A stretch of 64,000 bases of DNA. Origin: JAWWOW01 sp033851265 (GTDB taxonomy: Bacteria; Actinomycetota; Actinomycetes; JAWWOW01). Where the stretch lies: contig JAWWOW010000023.1 of NCBI GenBank assembly GCA_033851265.1, positions 62,001 to 126,000 of the forward strand, read 5' to 3'. A program made the translations under genes and the position numbers. Below the pieces are notes generated by a model. That model was given only the letters and a program-made list of their open reading frames with translations, made no database searches and was not told the origin of the DNA. This document shows positions 56,068-64,000 of this stretch, in pieces. The stretch's first letter is position 1. Each line of letters begins with the position of its first letter.

Positions 56068-57644
56068 CCGACGCGGAAAACACGGACAAGACCCTCAAGG
56101 ACATCGCCGGCGAACTGGCGGAGCGGCGTACCGATTTCCTGCAGATGGGCGGGCCGACCGGTGTCGAGCGCCAGCATTCGCAGGGCAAGTTGACGGTCCG
56201 CCAACGACTCGACCTTCTCTTTGATGAGGGAACCTTCGTCGAGACCGGTCTCTACGCGCAGGCGGTTGACTCACCGCAGTCCGAGGGCAAGCGCACGCCG
56301 GCCGACGGTTGCATCACCGGTGTCGGCAAGATCGATGGGCGTCCCGTCACTGTCATTGCGTACGACTTCACGGTGCTCGCCGGCTCGATCGGTCAACACG
56401 GTGAACGTAAAGCGGCCCGTGCCCGCGACATGGCGCTCAAGCACGGCACGCCCGTCGTCTACCTGCTCGACTCCGCGGGTGCGCGCGTCACTGAGACCGT
56501 CGGTGCGGCGTTCGCCGGTGCTGGCGACTTGTTCCGTGAGATCACCGTGATGAGTGGTGTGCTCCCGCAGGTCGCGGCGATGCTCGGTCCGTGTTCGGCG
56601 GGTACGGCGTACATCCCCGCCCTCTGTGACTTCGTGCCGATGGTGAAGGGCACGTCCTCGATGGCGTTGGCCGGTGTCCACCTTGTGCGCGCGGCCACTG
56701 GCGAGGAAGTCACCGAGGAAGAGATGGGCGGCAGCGGCGTACACACCAAGACGTCCGGTGTGGCCGACCTCGAATGCGAGGACGACGCGGAGTGTCTGCG
56801 GGTTGTCCGCGAGTACTTGTCGTTCTTCCCGTCGCGGTACGGCGATCCACTGCCGACGCGTGACAGCAAGGACCCGGTCGACCGGCGTTCGGAAAAGCTC
56901 TACGACATCGTCCCGACGAACCCGCGGCAGGCCTACGACATGCGCCGTGTGGTCAAGGAGATCGTCGACGACGGCGAGTTCTTCGCGATCAAGCCGGAAT
57001 GGGCCAAGGCGGTGCTGACCGGCTTTGCGCGTTTCGGTGGGCGTCCGGTCGGCATCATCGCGTCGCAACCGATGATCCGGGCCGGCTCACTCGGTATCGA
57101 TGAGGCGGACAAATGCGCGCGCTTCATCAACATCTGCGACTCGTTCGACATCCCGCTCGTCTTCCTCGTCGACGTGCCGGGATTCGTTGTGGGTAAAGAG
57201 GTCGAGCACAAAGGGATCATTCGGCACGGCGCAAAGATGTTGCACAACGTCTCCGAAGCAACCGTGCCCAAGATCACGGTCGCACTGCGCAAGGCGTACG
57301 GCGCCGGCTACTTCGTGATGGCAGGACGGCAGTACGAGTCCGACCACCTCATCGCCTGGCCGACCGCAGAGTTTTCCGTGATGGGACCGGAGGGTGCGGT
57401 CAACATCCTGTTTCGCAAGCAGCTCGCAGCCGCGGAGAACGACGAGGCCCGTGAGCAGATGCGACTGGAGTTCGTCGCCGGTCTGCGTTCGTCGATCGAC
57501 CCGTTCCTGTCCGCGAAGATGGGTTTCGTCGACGACATCATCGATCCGGCCGACACCCGCCGGCACATCATCGAGGGACTCGAGATCTCTGAGCGCAAAC
57601 GCGTCCTGCGCCCCAAGCGCAAGCGCGGCATCATTCCTGTCTGA
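56064..57644 (+). CDS. Acyl-CoA carboxylase, carboxyltransferase (beta) subunit
   Basis: A 526-residue carboxyltransferase with both halves of the crotonase-like fold. Segments: RQRLDLLFDEGTFVETGLYAQ, VIAYDFTVLAGSIGQHGERKAARARDMALKHGTPVVYLLDSAGARVTETVGAAFAGAGDLFREI and IPLVFLVDVPGFVVGKEVEHKGIIRHGAKMLH, plus GGSGVHTKTSGVAD. It transfers carboxyl from biotin to acyl-CoA (acetyl-, propionyl- or methylcrotonyl-type); no biotin subunit is adjacent, so it uses a partner encoded elsewhere. GTG start overlapping the AGPS-like stop (4 nt). Confidence 0.92.
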   Translation: MTDAENTDKTLKDIAGELAERRTDFLQMGGPTGVERQHSQGKLTVRQRLDLLFDEGTFVETGLYAQAVDSPQSEGKRTPADGCITGVGKIDGRPVTVIAYDFTVLAGSIGQHGERKAARARDMALKHGTPVVYLLDSAGARVTETVGAAFAGAGDLFREITVMSGVLPQVAAMLGPCSAGTAYIPALCDFVPMVKGTSSMALAGVHLVRAATGEEVTEEEMGGSGVHTKTSGVADLECEDDAECLRVVREYLSFFPSRYGDPLPTRDSKDPVDRRSEKLYDIVPTNPRQAYDMRRVVKEIVDDGEFFAIKPEWAKAVLTGFARFGGRPVGIIASQPMIRAGSLGIDEADKCARFINICDSFDIPLVFLVDVPGFVVGKEVEHKGIIRHGAKMLHNVSEATVPKITVALRKAYGAGYFVMAGRQYESDHLIAWPTAEFSVMGPEGAVNILFRKQLAAAENDEAREQMRLEFVAGLRSSIDPFLSAKMGFVDDIIDPADTRRHIIEGLEISERKRVLRPKRKRGIIPV

Positions 57645-57700
57645 GGTGCAACTAGACCGAACCGATAACTCGGACCGCCTCCCTTCGTATTGGTTAGACG

Positions 57701-59242
57701 TTAGGGGTCCGACAGGTTGAGCATGGCGCGGTCCGCTCCCGCTGGTCCAATAAGCACGACATTTACGTCGTCATCCCGCAGGGCGATGGCGCAGCGTGGT
57801 GCTAGTTCACCGGCGGCCTGCAATGACAAGACTTGGTGCTGCCAAAAAGCCGGTGGCATCTGGGTACGAGGGACCGCGGCGGTGCAAAGGGTGATTGCCG
57901 ATCCGGGGCGTCTGATCATTAGGTGATGCTCATCCAGCGGTACGGCATCCACGGGTTGCCACGGTCTCGTGCGTGAGACAAATTTTGAGCGATGGAACCA
58001 TCCAAGGCGGCGGCCAACAACGAACGCGGCAGCCAGGAACGGAATGACGCCAAACACGATCGGCTCAACAGGGTCGTACGGTTCGGCTGACAGCCGCAGC
58101 TTGCTGGGGTGGGATGGGGTAGTGACTGCCGGGTACCGCCGACCGACGGTGTAGTCCTCCGGGTAGTCCGCGGGCGCGGCCCCGACCACTTCGCGGCCGT
58201 CTTTCGCGGTGTATCTGACTCGCAGTGCGGTGCCGTCATCAATGACCGCGAGTACCTCTGCGATGACGCGATCACCCGAGCGCTCCAGCTGCTTCGCCTC
58301 CGCTCGGTTGGTCAGGGTGAGTGCAACCGTCGCAGTCGCTAGTGCAGACGCCACCGCTAGCGTGCCGAGGTAGGCAGCAAGGCGCGATTGCCACCAGCGG
58401 GCGTTCGGAACTCGCCACTCCGGAACCCAGACTTGGCTGCGGAAGGGGGGTTGCTCCTGGACGTCTCTCTTAGGCTTTGGCAGGCGCTTACTTGACATCG
58501 CGCGGCTTGTCGGCCAGATGACAACATCGCCGGCCCGGGCGACGAGTCGTCCGAAAGGGCGCGGTGATCCCTTCACCTCCACCGGAAATCGATGTGTGAC
58601 GAGCGGGAGCCCATGGGTGGTCATGACGGAAACCGCGCAGATGGCGGGGCTGCCGTCCGCAGCATCGAGGGGATACAGACTCAGTTCGCAGCGCCGTCCT
58701 AGCAAGCGGGGTGGCGCGATCGCCGCCGTCATCGCATAAGTCGTCATACGAGCGTCGCTCGCCAACCGACGAATGCGCCGGATGAAGAGCAGTCGGCGTA
58801 CCCAGAGGACAAGTGGAACTAGTGGTAGCCAGCCGTATCCGAGGACATTTGCAGTGAGCCCCACCCGATCACCGGCTATTCGAGCTTCATCCGGATTGTT
58901 GCGGTCCACATTGAGCTCGACGTTTCCACCGGATGATGCTGGTCGAAGTGCTGACCGATAGACCAAGACGTCGAGCCGCACAACTTGCGCCGTCGCAGGG
59001 TTGGTGTACCGCACAGGCACTTCATCGCTGCCGTCGTAGGTCGCGTCAACCAATGCTGAGACGCGGTAGCCGTGCTCAAAGCGATGTTCGGTTGCTCGGA
59101 TGTCATGCGCGTCCCACGCCCATAGGAGGGCCACTGCCGCCATGGCAAAGATCAGCCAGGGCAGCGGACCGCGGACGAAGCGACGTTGTGGGTCGCGAAC
59201 GTGGAGGCGGTCAGTTGTCAGGTGTCGATGCCTCAATAACAT
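57701..59242 (-). CDS. Membrane protein of unknown function (DUF3592-like segments)
   Basis: A 513-residue protein with four to five hydrophobic segments (about 27-45, 115-130, 290-310 and 385-402) separated by beta-rich outside regions (GYRVSALVDATYDGSDEVPVRYTNPATAQVVRLDV and DRVIAEVLAVIDDGTALRVRYTAKDGREVVGAAPADYPEDY). The two similar beta segments suggest an internal duplication of a DUF3592-like domain. The ATG at 59242 overlaps the end of the upstream gene by 32 nt; no better in-frame start is visible. No function can be assigned. Confidence 0.7.
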   Translation of the reverse strand: MLLRHRHLTTDRLHVRDPQRRFVRGPLPWLIFAMAAVALLWAWDAHDIRATEHRFEHGYRVSALVDATYDGSDEVPVRYTNPATAQVVRLDVLVYRSALRPASSGGNVELNVDRNNPDEARIAGDRVGLTANVLGYGWLPLVPLVLWVRRLLFIRRIRRLASDARMTTYAMTAAIAPPRLLGRRCELSLYPLDAADGSPAICAVSVMTTHGLPLVTHRFPVEVKGSPRPFGRLVARAGDVVIWPTSRAMSSKRLPKPKRDVQEQPPFRSQVWVPEWRVPNARWWQSRLAAYLGTLAVASALATATVALTLTNRAEAKQLERSGDRVIAEVLAVIDDGTALRVRYTAKDGREVVGAAPADYPEDYTVGRRYPAVTTPSHPSKLRLSAEPYDPVEPIVFGVIPFLAAAFVVGRRLGWFHRSKFVSRTRPWQPVDAVPLDEHHLMIRRPGSAITLCTAAVPRTQMPPAFWQHQVLSLQAAGELAPRCAIALRDDDVNVVLIGPAGADRAMLNLSDP

Positions 59243-59768
59243 CGGGAGACGGCAGTGCCCGCGGCGACTCGGCCTCATGTCCTGGTTCGGTCGCTGTGAC
59301 GTCTAACCCGCCGCCGTCGCCTTGATCGTCATCGAGTGGGCGCAGCGTCCGGCGATCCCAACGAGCGATGCGGAGTTGGTTCTCCGCGAGAAAAATCGCT
59401 CCAAGCGAGAGGATGCCAAAGGCAGCCGCTATGACGGGTCCCCGGGTGCCGCTGTGGGCCGCGTCGATAAGTCCGATCGCTACACCGAGGAGTGCGCTGA
59501 GGAGCGCTAGCACCGCGGCAGATGGCCAACCACGCAACAGTGCCACTACCGAGGTCACGATCGATACGGCGCCCACGCTTGCGAGCCCCGCGACCCACGC
59601 CCTGTGTTCGGGGCAAAGCGTGTCCGTGGACATCATGCCGACGAAGACGGCGAGCATGGCGAACGCCACAGACACGGAAACCCAGCGTCGTGGGCCAGTC
59701 GGTGGCCGGCCCGGTCCGTCGCGCTCGGTCCAGGCGAGAACTTCGCCCGCCTGCCAATCGTCGCCCAT
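59211..59768 (-). CDS. Small membrane protein of unknown function
   Basis: A 185-residue protein with four predicted helices (about 33-50, 58-78, 83-102 and 110-128) and an acidic C-terminal tail. GGAGG lies 5 nt before the ATG. It is co-transcribed with the membrane protein downstream. No family recognised. Confidence 0.72.
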   Translation of the reverse strand: MGDDWQAGEVLAWTERDGPGRPPTGPRRWVSVSVAFAMLAVFVGMMSTDTLCPEHRAWVAGLASVGAVSIVTSVVALLRGWPSAAVLALLSALLGVAIGLIDAAHSGTRGPVIAAAFGILSLGAIFLAENQLRIARWDRRTLRPLDDDQGDGGGLDVTATEPGHEAESPRALPSPDVIEASTPDN

Positions 59769-59842
59769 ACGTCCCTCCGACGTTTCAAGACACAGCCAGT
59801 ATCAACGATCGCGGCCGCTTTGTCCCCCGTCCATACCCCGTG

Positions 59843-60469
59843 CTAGACGCTTGTGTGTTGGCGGGTCCATTCGTACATGGCGATCGCGGCCGCAGCGCCG
59901 GCGTTGATCGATCGCGTCGACCCGAACTGTCTGATGTGGAGTACGACGTCGGCGATTGAGCAGGCGTCGTCGGTCAGTCCGGGCCCCTCTTGGCCGAACA
60001 ACATGACGCACGCACGGGGCAGCTCGTAGGTGTCGATCGGATGCGAGCCGGAGACGTTGTCGATCCCGATGATCGGGATGGAACGTTCTTGTGACCACGT
60101 TCGGAGGTCAACGAGTGTCGCGTGGTGCTGCACGTGCTGATACCTGTCGGTCACCATCGCACCGCGACGGTTCCACCGTTTGCGGCCAACGATGTGCACC
60201 GAATCGGCGAGGAACGCGTTCGCGCAGCGCACCGCCGTACCGATGTTCAGGTCGTGTGCCCAGTTCTCGATCGCGACGTGGAACGGGTGTCGCCGCGTGT
60301 CGAGATCAGCGACGATCGCGTCGCGCGACCAGTAGCGGTAACCATCGACCACGTTGCGCCGGTCGCCTTCGCGCAGCAGTTCGGGATCGAGCCGGTCGTC
60401 CTCCGGCCACGGCAAAGGGTGTGGGCCGACACCCACTTCGGGCTCGGCTGAGTCCGACGCCCACGACAT
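59843..60469 (-). CDS. SpoU/TrmH-family RNA ribose methyltransferase
   Basis: A 208-residue SPOUT-fold methyltransferase. The three SpoU motifs are visible: NIGTAVRCANAFLADSVHIVG (motif 1), CVMLFGQEGPGLTDD (motif 2) and QFGSTRSINAGAAAAIAMYEW (motif 3, with the knot-forming SAM pocket). It methylates a 2'-hydroxyl in tRNA or rRNA; the target is unknown. I start at MSWASDSAEPEVG; an in-frame ATG 28 codons upstream is less likely because it would cross the divergent gene's promoter region. Confidence 0.9.
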   Translation of the reverse strand: MSWASDSAEPEVGVGPHPLPWPEDDRLDPELLREGDRRNVVDGYRYWSRDAIVADLDTRRHPFHVAIENWAHDLNIGTAVRCANAFLADSVHIVGRKRWNRRGAMVTDRYQHVQHHATLVDLRTWSQERSIPIIGIDNVSGSHPIDTYELPRACVMLFGQEGPGLTDDACSIADVVLHIRQFGSTRSINAGAAAAIAMYEWTRQHTSV

Positions 60470-60551
60470 CGCCGACGGTCCCTCGTCGAAGTCACGCGTC
60501 CTCGGGGCCACGCACGTATCTTGCGTGATGCCAAGGACCCGAGGGGAAGCC

Positions 60552-61218
60552 ATGACGTCTGACGATCCGCGTGCCGCGTTTGCCACCCAGTTGCGCGGTG
60601 CGATTGACGACTTCCTGTCCTTTGAGCACACCGACGCCGACCTGACTGCGGCGGCCGGCCTGATGCGGGGCGCGCGTGGGCTCCTGGCCGGGCCGCCGGC
60701 CCCCCGGCTATTACGAGCGCGTTGTCGACAGCCATGCGGACCGGGCGGCGACGTTCGCGGACTACCTCAACGAGACCCCTTTCGGCGGCGGCACCCACCC
60801 GATCAGTCCCCCGGGATCCGTCACGTTGAATCCCGATGGCTCGGTGACCGGGCTGGTTACTGCGGGCCGCCCCTACGAGGGTCCGGCTCGGTGTATGCAT
60901 GGCGGGTTCGTCGCCGGCCTGTTCGATCATTTCCTTGGGATGTCGCAGCACGCGTACAACCAGGCGAACGGCACCAACGTCATGGGGGCGACGCGGGAGC
61001 TCACCGTCCGGTTCAAGAAACCAACACCACTCGACACCGAGCTGACGTTTCGTGCCTGGTTGGAAGACGTCGACGAACGAACGCTGCGCGGCCACGCGAC
61101 CTGCCACGCCGGCGACGTGCTCACGGCGAGCGCCGAGTGCGAGTTCGTGAAGCTCGGTGTCGAGCGCATCCTCTCCACCGACCCAGATGGGTTCAACGCT
61201 CCGCGACCGTCCGCTTAG
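60552..61218 (+). pseudogene. PaaI-family thioesterase with a single-base frameshift
   Basis: The product appears split across two frames. From the ATG at 60552 the first about 50 codons (MTSDDPRAAFATQLRGAI...GARGLLAGPP) are in one frame; from about 60706 the rest (PGYYERVVDSHADRA...) continues in the next frame to the stop at 61216-61218. Removing one C from the run of six at 60700-60705 restores one frame of about 221 residues. The downstream part is a clear hot-dog thioesterase: RCMHGGFVAGLFDHFLGMSQHAYNQANGTNVMG and TRELTVRFKKPTPLDTELTF. Either the gene is broken or the read has an extra C. A shorter ATG-start product from 60676 would still contain the hot-dog fold. Confidence 0.75.
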
Positions 61219-61240
61219 CCCGCGCCGTACCCTGCTTGCC

Positions 61241-61498
61241 GTGTCCGTCCCCGCTCCCACGCCGACAACACGATGGCGCTGCACGCTGTGCGGCAACCTC
61301 ACGCGCTTTGACGTCACACGCACGACTCGGGCTACCGAGTTCGTCCACCTCGACTTGGCGGGGGAGCCCAACGTCGAGGAGCGCGAGGTGCTCGCCGACT
61401 CGATCGAGCATGTGACGTGTCGGTGGTGCAACGCCGTCGACCAGGTCGAGTTGATCGACCGACCCGACGTCCCGGCGGCGACTGGGGAGGGTCGCTGA
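61241..61498 (+). CDS. Small zinc-ribbon protein (85 aa)
   Basis: An 85-residue protein with two CxxC pairs, CTLCGN near the N-terminus and CRWCNA near residue 65, likely binding one zinc. Between them is FVHLDLAGEPNVEEREVLADSIEHV. GTG start 22 bp after the thioesterase stop. Function unknown; the pattern is like small actinobacterial zinc ribbons. Confidence 0.75.
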   Translation: MSVPAPTPTTRWRCTLCGNLTRFDVTRTTRATEFVHLDLAGEPNVEEREVLADSIEHVTCRWCNAVDQVELIDRPDVPAATGEGR

Positions 61499-61594
61499 CC
61501 TTTCTTCCGTCGTACGCCGGAGCGACACGCCGCGTTCGGAGAACTGTCAGTGGCCGTCATTAGCGTCCCTGTTGTGAGTTCACGGGAGGCGAAG

Positions 61595-61834
61595 ATGACG
61601 GAGTTCTCGGCGTTCGGTGCCGACCCTGGTGGTCTGGTCATCGACTGCGAAACCTGCACCGTGCGCGGCGTGGGCTGCGACGACTGCGTCGTCACGGCGC
61701 TGCTCGACATGGACGGCCTGACGTCCGAGCAGGATCTCGAGCTGGATGCCGACGAGGCGCGGGCGCTCGACGTGCTGGCCTCCGGAGGCTTGCTGCCACC
61801 GCTCCGGCTCGCCCCCCGGGCCCAGACCGGCTAA
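61595..61834 (+). CDS. Small Cys-rich hypothetical protein (79 aa)
   Basis: A 79-residue acidic protein with four cysteines in DCETCTVRGVGCDDCVVTALL, spacing that would suit a metal or disulfide site. The ATG has GGGAGG 5 nt upstream and is preferred over an earlier in-frame ATG. It precedes the NlpC/P60 leader region. No known function. Confidence 0.75.
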   Translation: MTEFSAFGADPGGLVIDCETCTVRGVGCDDCVVTALLDMDGLTSEQDLELDADEARALDVLASGGLLPPLRLAPRAQTG

Positions 61835-61878
61835 CCCATCGTGATCATGGTCAGCCGGCGAACTTGATCATGGTTCTA

Positions 61879-61893
61879 GTGACAATTAGTGAC
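61879..61893 (+). promoter_or_regulatory. GTGAC-N5-GTGAC direct repeat, possible MtrA-type site
   Basis: GTGACAATTAGTGAC: two GTGAC hexamer-like half-sites spaced one helical turn apart, about 73 bp upstream of the candidate -35 of the NlpC/P60 promoter. OmpR-type regulators such as MtrA bind direct repeats of this form upstream of peptidoglycan-hydrolase genes in actinobacteria. TGATCATGGT also occurs twice just upstream (61842-61851, 61865-61874). The assignment is by analogy. Confidence 0.4.
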
Positions 61894-61965
61894 GAGCTAT
61901 GTCCGGTTTCAGCCGGAGAATCCAGAACGCGTACCAGAAAGTGATCCACACTGGGGGGTCTGAAC

Positions 61966-61995
61966 TTGCTTAGGTCACGGTTAGGTCTCTATGGT
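61966..61995 (+). promoter_or_regulatory. Candidate sigma-70-type promoter of the riboswitch-NlpC/P60 unit
   Basis: TTGCTT, 18 bp, then TATGGT. This would start transcription just before the riboswitch at 62048. Confidence 0.4.
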
Positions 61996-62047
61996 CTCCG
62001 TGACAGTTTGGATCGGAAGCCGCCCGTCGGGCGGCGTCTGACTGTTA

Positions 62048-62188
62048 CCGCCGAGTCTGGTTGACGAACGGTCGACCGGAGCCGGGGACCCAAGGTTCCT
62101 GGGGTGAATCGGGGGTCGCTGCCCCTCAGCAGCGGCCAGCCGTAGGGCGATCTTCCCGCCCGAACCCGTCAGCTCACCCGGTAGGCGG
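62048..62188 (+). ncRNA. ydaO/yuaA-type cyclic di-AMP riboswitch
   Basis: The leader between 61835 and 62216 contains the c-di-AMP riboswitch core: GGGGACCCAAGG, then GGGGTGAATC, a G-rich segment, TAGGGCGATCTTCCCGCCC and CGAACCCGTCAGCTCACCCGGTAGGCGG. Closing stem P1 is CCGCC (62048-62052) with GGCGG (62184-62188). The downstream coding start is 28 bp later, with AAGGAG at 62198-62203. In actinobacteria this class is found before cell-wall hydrolase genes (rpf, NlpC/P60) and turns expression down at high c-di-AMP. Confidence 0.9.
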
Positions 62189-62215
62189 ACGAGGAAGAAG
62201 GAGAGCCGCCCCCTC

Positions 62216-63229
62216 GTGGCGACCCCCCGGTCTTTTAAGCATGCCCTGTTCGTAATCGTTGCCGCCGGCGTTACCGCTGTCGGCCTGTTCCCCGCGTCCA
62301 GTACCAAGGCGGAGCCCTCAAAGAGCCTCGCCGAGGTCCAACGCGAGGTCGACGCGCTCAACGCCAAGTTGGATGGCGCGATCGAGAACTACAACCAGGC
62401 GCGGATTCAGCTGTCCGCTGCCTCCCGCCGTACCGCCGCTGCTGAGCGACTCGTCGCCAAGGAGCAAAAGGCGGTCGAGGCCAAGCGCAAGTCGATGAGC
62501 CGCGTCGCCATTGCGGCCTACCGGTCGGGCGGTGCCAACACGATCCTCACGCTCGTCACGACCAAGGACCCGCAGTCGTTCCTCGACCGCGCCTCATCGC
62601 TTGACCAGATCTCCGGCAACCAGGCCGACGCGTTGACCGCGCTGCGCACAGCGCAGGTGCGGCTCCAGCAGGTACAGGCCGTCGCGGATCAGGAGCTGTC
62701 CAAGCAGCAGGCCGTCGCCAAGCAGCTGAAGGCGCAGAAGGACGGCATCGAGGCCACGCTCGCACAGCAGAGCCGTCTGCTGAGCGGTCTCAAGGCCGAT
62801 GAGCGGGCCCGCCTCGCAGCAGCAGCCGCCGCCCGCTCCCGGGCAGCCAGGGCCCAGCATGCGACCTACAACGGCCCGGCCTCCGGTGCCGCTGCCGTCG
62901 CAGTGCGTTTCGCCTACAACCAGCTCGGTAAGCCGTACTCCTGGGGCGCTTCCGGCCCCGGCTCGTACGACTGCTCGGGGCTGACAATGGCGTCGTGGGG
63001 CGCGGCAGGCGTCTCGTTGCCGCACTCGTCCAGTGCGCAGTACGGCTCGGGTCGTCACGTCTCGCGCAGTGAGCTCAAGCCGGGCGACCTCGTGTTCTAC
63101 GGGAACCCGATTCACCACGTCGGCATCTACATCGGCAACGGCAACTACATCCACGCGCCGCACTCCGGTGACGTTGTGAGCATCGACCCAGCCTTCCGCG
63201 ATGACTACGCAGGAGCGGTTCGCCCATAG
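62216..63229 (+). CDS. Secreted NlpC/P60 peptidoglycan endopeptidase, RipA-like
   Basis: A 337-residue exported hydrolase with GTG start; AAGGAG is 12 nt upstream, rather far. Signal peptide (HALFVIVAAGVTAVGLFPASSTKA), then a long coiled-coil (about 38-205: LAEVQREVDALNAKLDGAIENYNQAR...), then the NlpC/P60 domain (about 220-337). Catalytic Cys is in YDCSGLTMASWG, followed by HHVGIYIGNGNYIHAP with the His residues of the triad. It cuts peptide cross-bridges in the cell wall, and the coiled-coil probably inhibits or positions the domain. Controlled by the c-di-AMP riboswitch. Confidence 0.94.
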   Translation: MATPRSFKHALFVIVAAGVTAVGLFPASSTKAEPSKSLAEVQREVDALNAKLDGAIENYNQARIQLSAASRRTAAAERLVAKEQKAVEAKRKSMSRVAIAAYRSGGANTILTLVTTKDPQSFLDRASSLDQISGNQADALTALRTAQVRLQQVQAVADQELSKQQAVAKQLKAQKDGIEATLAQQSRLLSGLKADERARLAAAAAARSRAARAQHATYNGPASGAAAVAVRFAYNQLGKPYSWGASGPGSYDCSGLTMASWGAAGVSLPHSSSAQYGSGRHVSRSELKPGDLVFYGNPIHHVGIYIGNGNYIHAPHSGDVVSIDPAFRDDYAGAVRP

Positions 63230-63244
63230 CGCGTCCAGCCCAAC

Positions 63245-63273
63245 GAGCCCGGCCAGCAAAATCGGCCGGGCTC
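63245..63273 (+). terminator. Strong hairpin after the NlpC/P60 gene
   Basis: GAGCCCGGCC (63245-63254), 9-nt loop, GGCCGGGCTC (63264-63273): perfect 10-bp GC-rich stem, followed only by TTGG. A GC-rich actinobacterial-type terminator between the hydrolase and sepH. Confidence 0.75.
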
Positions 63274-63320
63274 TTGGCATGGCGCTTGTGAGTGGGCCTT
63301 CGGGCAGGGAGACTTCCGCG

Positions 63321-64000
63321 GTGCGCCAGTTGCACGTTGTATCCGTGAGCCCCGACGGCAAGTCGGTGCTCCTGTCCGGCACGTCCAAGAACGGCCGGGC
63401 CACTTATCGGGTGCCGATCAACGCGCGGCTGCGTACGGCGATCAACGGCGAAGTGCCATCGTCGAAGGCCGCTCCAGCCGAGGCTCCCCGGACCGAAAGC
63501 GCGCTCAGCCCGCGTGAGATGCAGGCTCGGCTCCGTGCCGGTGCCAGCGTCGAGGCCGTTGCCAAAGCCGCCGGGGTTCCGGTGGAACGCGTGGAGACGT
63601 ACTTCGGCCCGGTGTTGTCCGAGCGGATCCAGGTCCTGGACGCCGCGCAGTCCTCGACGATGAACCGGCCACGGTGGGGAGACTCGGCGCGACCTCTTGG
63701 CGATGCGGTCACCGCCAACCTGGCGAAGACAGCCGGAATCCGCGAGGAAACCGTGACGTGGTCCACTCGCCGGCGCAAGGACGCGGTGTGGATCGTTCGC
63801 GTCGACTTCATCGCGCGCGGGCGTCGCCGCTCCGCCGAGTGGGAATGGGATCCGCGCGAACGCGAGCTCACCGCCATCGACCACACCGCGACATCGTTGG
63901 GGTACGTCGAGCCGCGCGGCGGCGCCCCCGGGCGTCGTACGTCGTCGTCGCGAACCACGGCGGCGCGGAAGAAGACCACTAAGAAGGCAACCGCCAAGAA
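63321..64000 (+). CDS. sepH: Septation protein SepH, N-terminal part
   Basis: The first about 226 residues of SepH, the actinobacterial FtsZ-binding cell-division protein; the gene runs out of the window. GTG start with GGGAG 9 nt upstream. The N-terminus (MRQLHVVSVSPDGKSVLLSG) and the helix-turn-helix segment LSPREMQARLRAGASVEAVAKAAGVPVERVETYFGPVLSERIQV are diagnostic of the DUF3071/SepH domain. Later residues turn Arg/Lys/Thr-rich (RKKTTKKATAKK), which is normal for the central part. Confidence 0.93.
   Translation, partial: MRQLHVVSVSPDGKSVLLSGTSKNGRATYRVPINARLRTAINGEVPSSKAAPAEAPRTESALSPREMQARLRAGASVEAVAKAAGVPVERVETYFGPVLSERIQVLDAAQSSTMNRPRWGDSARPLGDAVTANLAKTAGIREETVTWSTRRRKDAVWIVRVDFIARGRRRSAEWEWDPRERELTAIDHTATSLGYVEPRGGAPGRRTSSSRTTAARKKTTKKATAK

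Overview
The window is a 64 kb, GC-rich stretch with densely packed genes, many GTG starts and 1-4 nt stop/start overlaps. The gene set is that of a free-living aerobic actinobacterium: an aa3 oxidase with a diheme QcrC and multi-TM QcrA, SepH, F420-type oxidoreductases, a FurA-KatG pair and a c-di-AMP riboswitch before an NlpC/P60 hydrolase. The order of the core genes (erpA, adoK, ctaC, ctaF, qcrB-qcrA-qcrC, ctaE, trpD, DEDDh/UvrC-like exonuclease, NlpC/P60) matches the block known from Mycobacterium (around Rv2190c-Rv2204c), but here it is split by accessory blocks. A genus cannot be named from the sequence; a deep non-mycobacterial lineage (Frankiales/Jatrophihabitans-like) is a guess. I saw no tRNA, rRNA, insertion sequence or CRISPR array.

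Layout. 0-7.7 kb: end of erpA, a lipoprotein, adenosine kinase (adoK), a TusA-like/cysteine desulfurase pair and ctaCDF. 7.7-24.8 kb: an accessory block with four Ser/Thr kinases (three with altered catalytic-loop residues), a GH63-type glycosidase, a flavoprotein-membrane-FHA operon, a CPA2 antiporter and small enzymes (F420/DDN-like, VOC, DHFR-like, SRPBCC). 24.8-30.3 kb: secreted or stand-alone enzymes (malectin-GH26-like hydrolase, DJ-1/PfpI, HEYGH metallopeptidase, LLM oxidoreductase, alpha/beta hydrolase). 30.4-35.7 kb, minus strand: the most unusual block, a leader-bearing repeat protein followed by a PqqD-like/M50 membrane metalloprotease, then a Cys-His-Asp protein and a DUF6424-like protein. 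35.9-37.7 kb: a Tat-exported PHP-domain protein and a NYN-domain protein.

37.8-41.9 kb: ctaE-qcrC-qcrA-qcrB, one overlapping minus-strand operon that completes the bcc-aa3 supercomplex with the distant ctaCDF. 42-48 kb: a membrane-anchored hydrolase, a VC0807-like membrane protein, and furA-DUF3501 divergent from katG around a perfect Fur-box palindrome. 48-52 kb: a receiver-like protein, trpD, a lone Lrp/AsnC ligand-binding domain and the DEDDh-UvrC-like nuclease. 52-57.6 kb: glpD-tetR divergent from an AGPS-like flavoprotein and an acyl-CoA carboxylase beta subunit, a lipid-precursor module. 57.7-61.8 kb: membrane proteins, a SpoU methyltransferase, a frameshifted thioesterase and two small Cys-rich proteins. 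61.8-64 kb: a regulated leader (GTGAC direct repeats, promoter, ydaO/c-di-AMP riboswitch) in front of an NlpC/P60 hydrolase, a strong hairpin, and the start of sepH.
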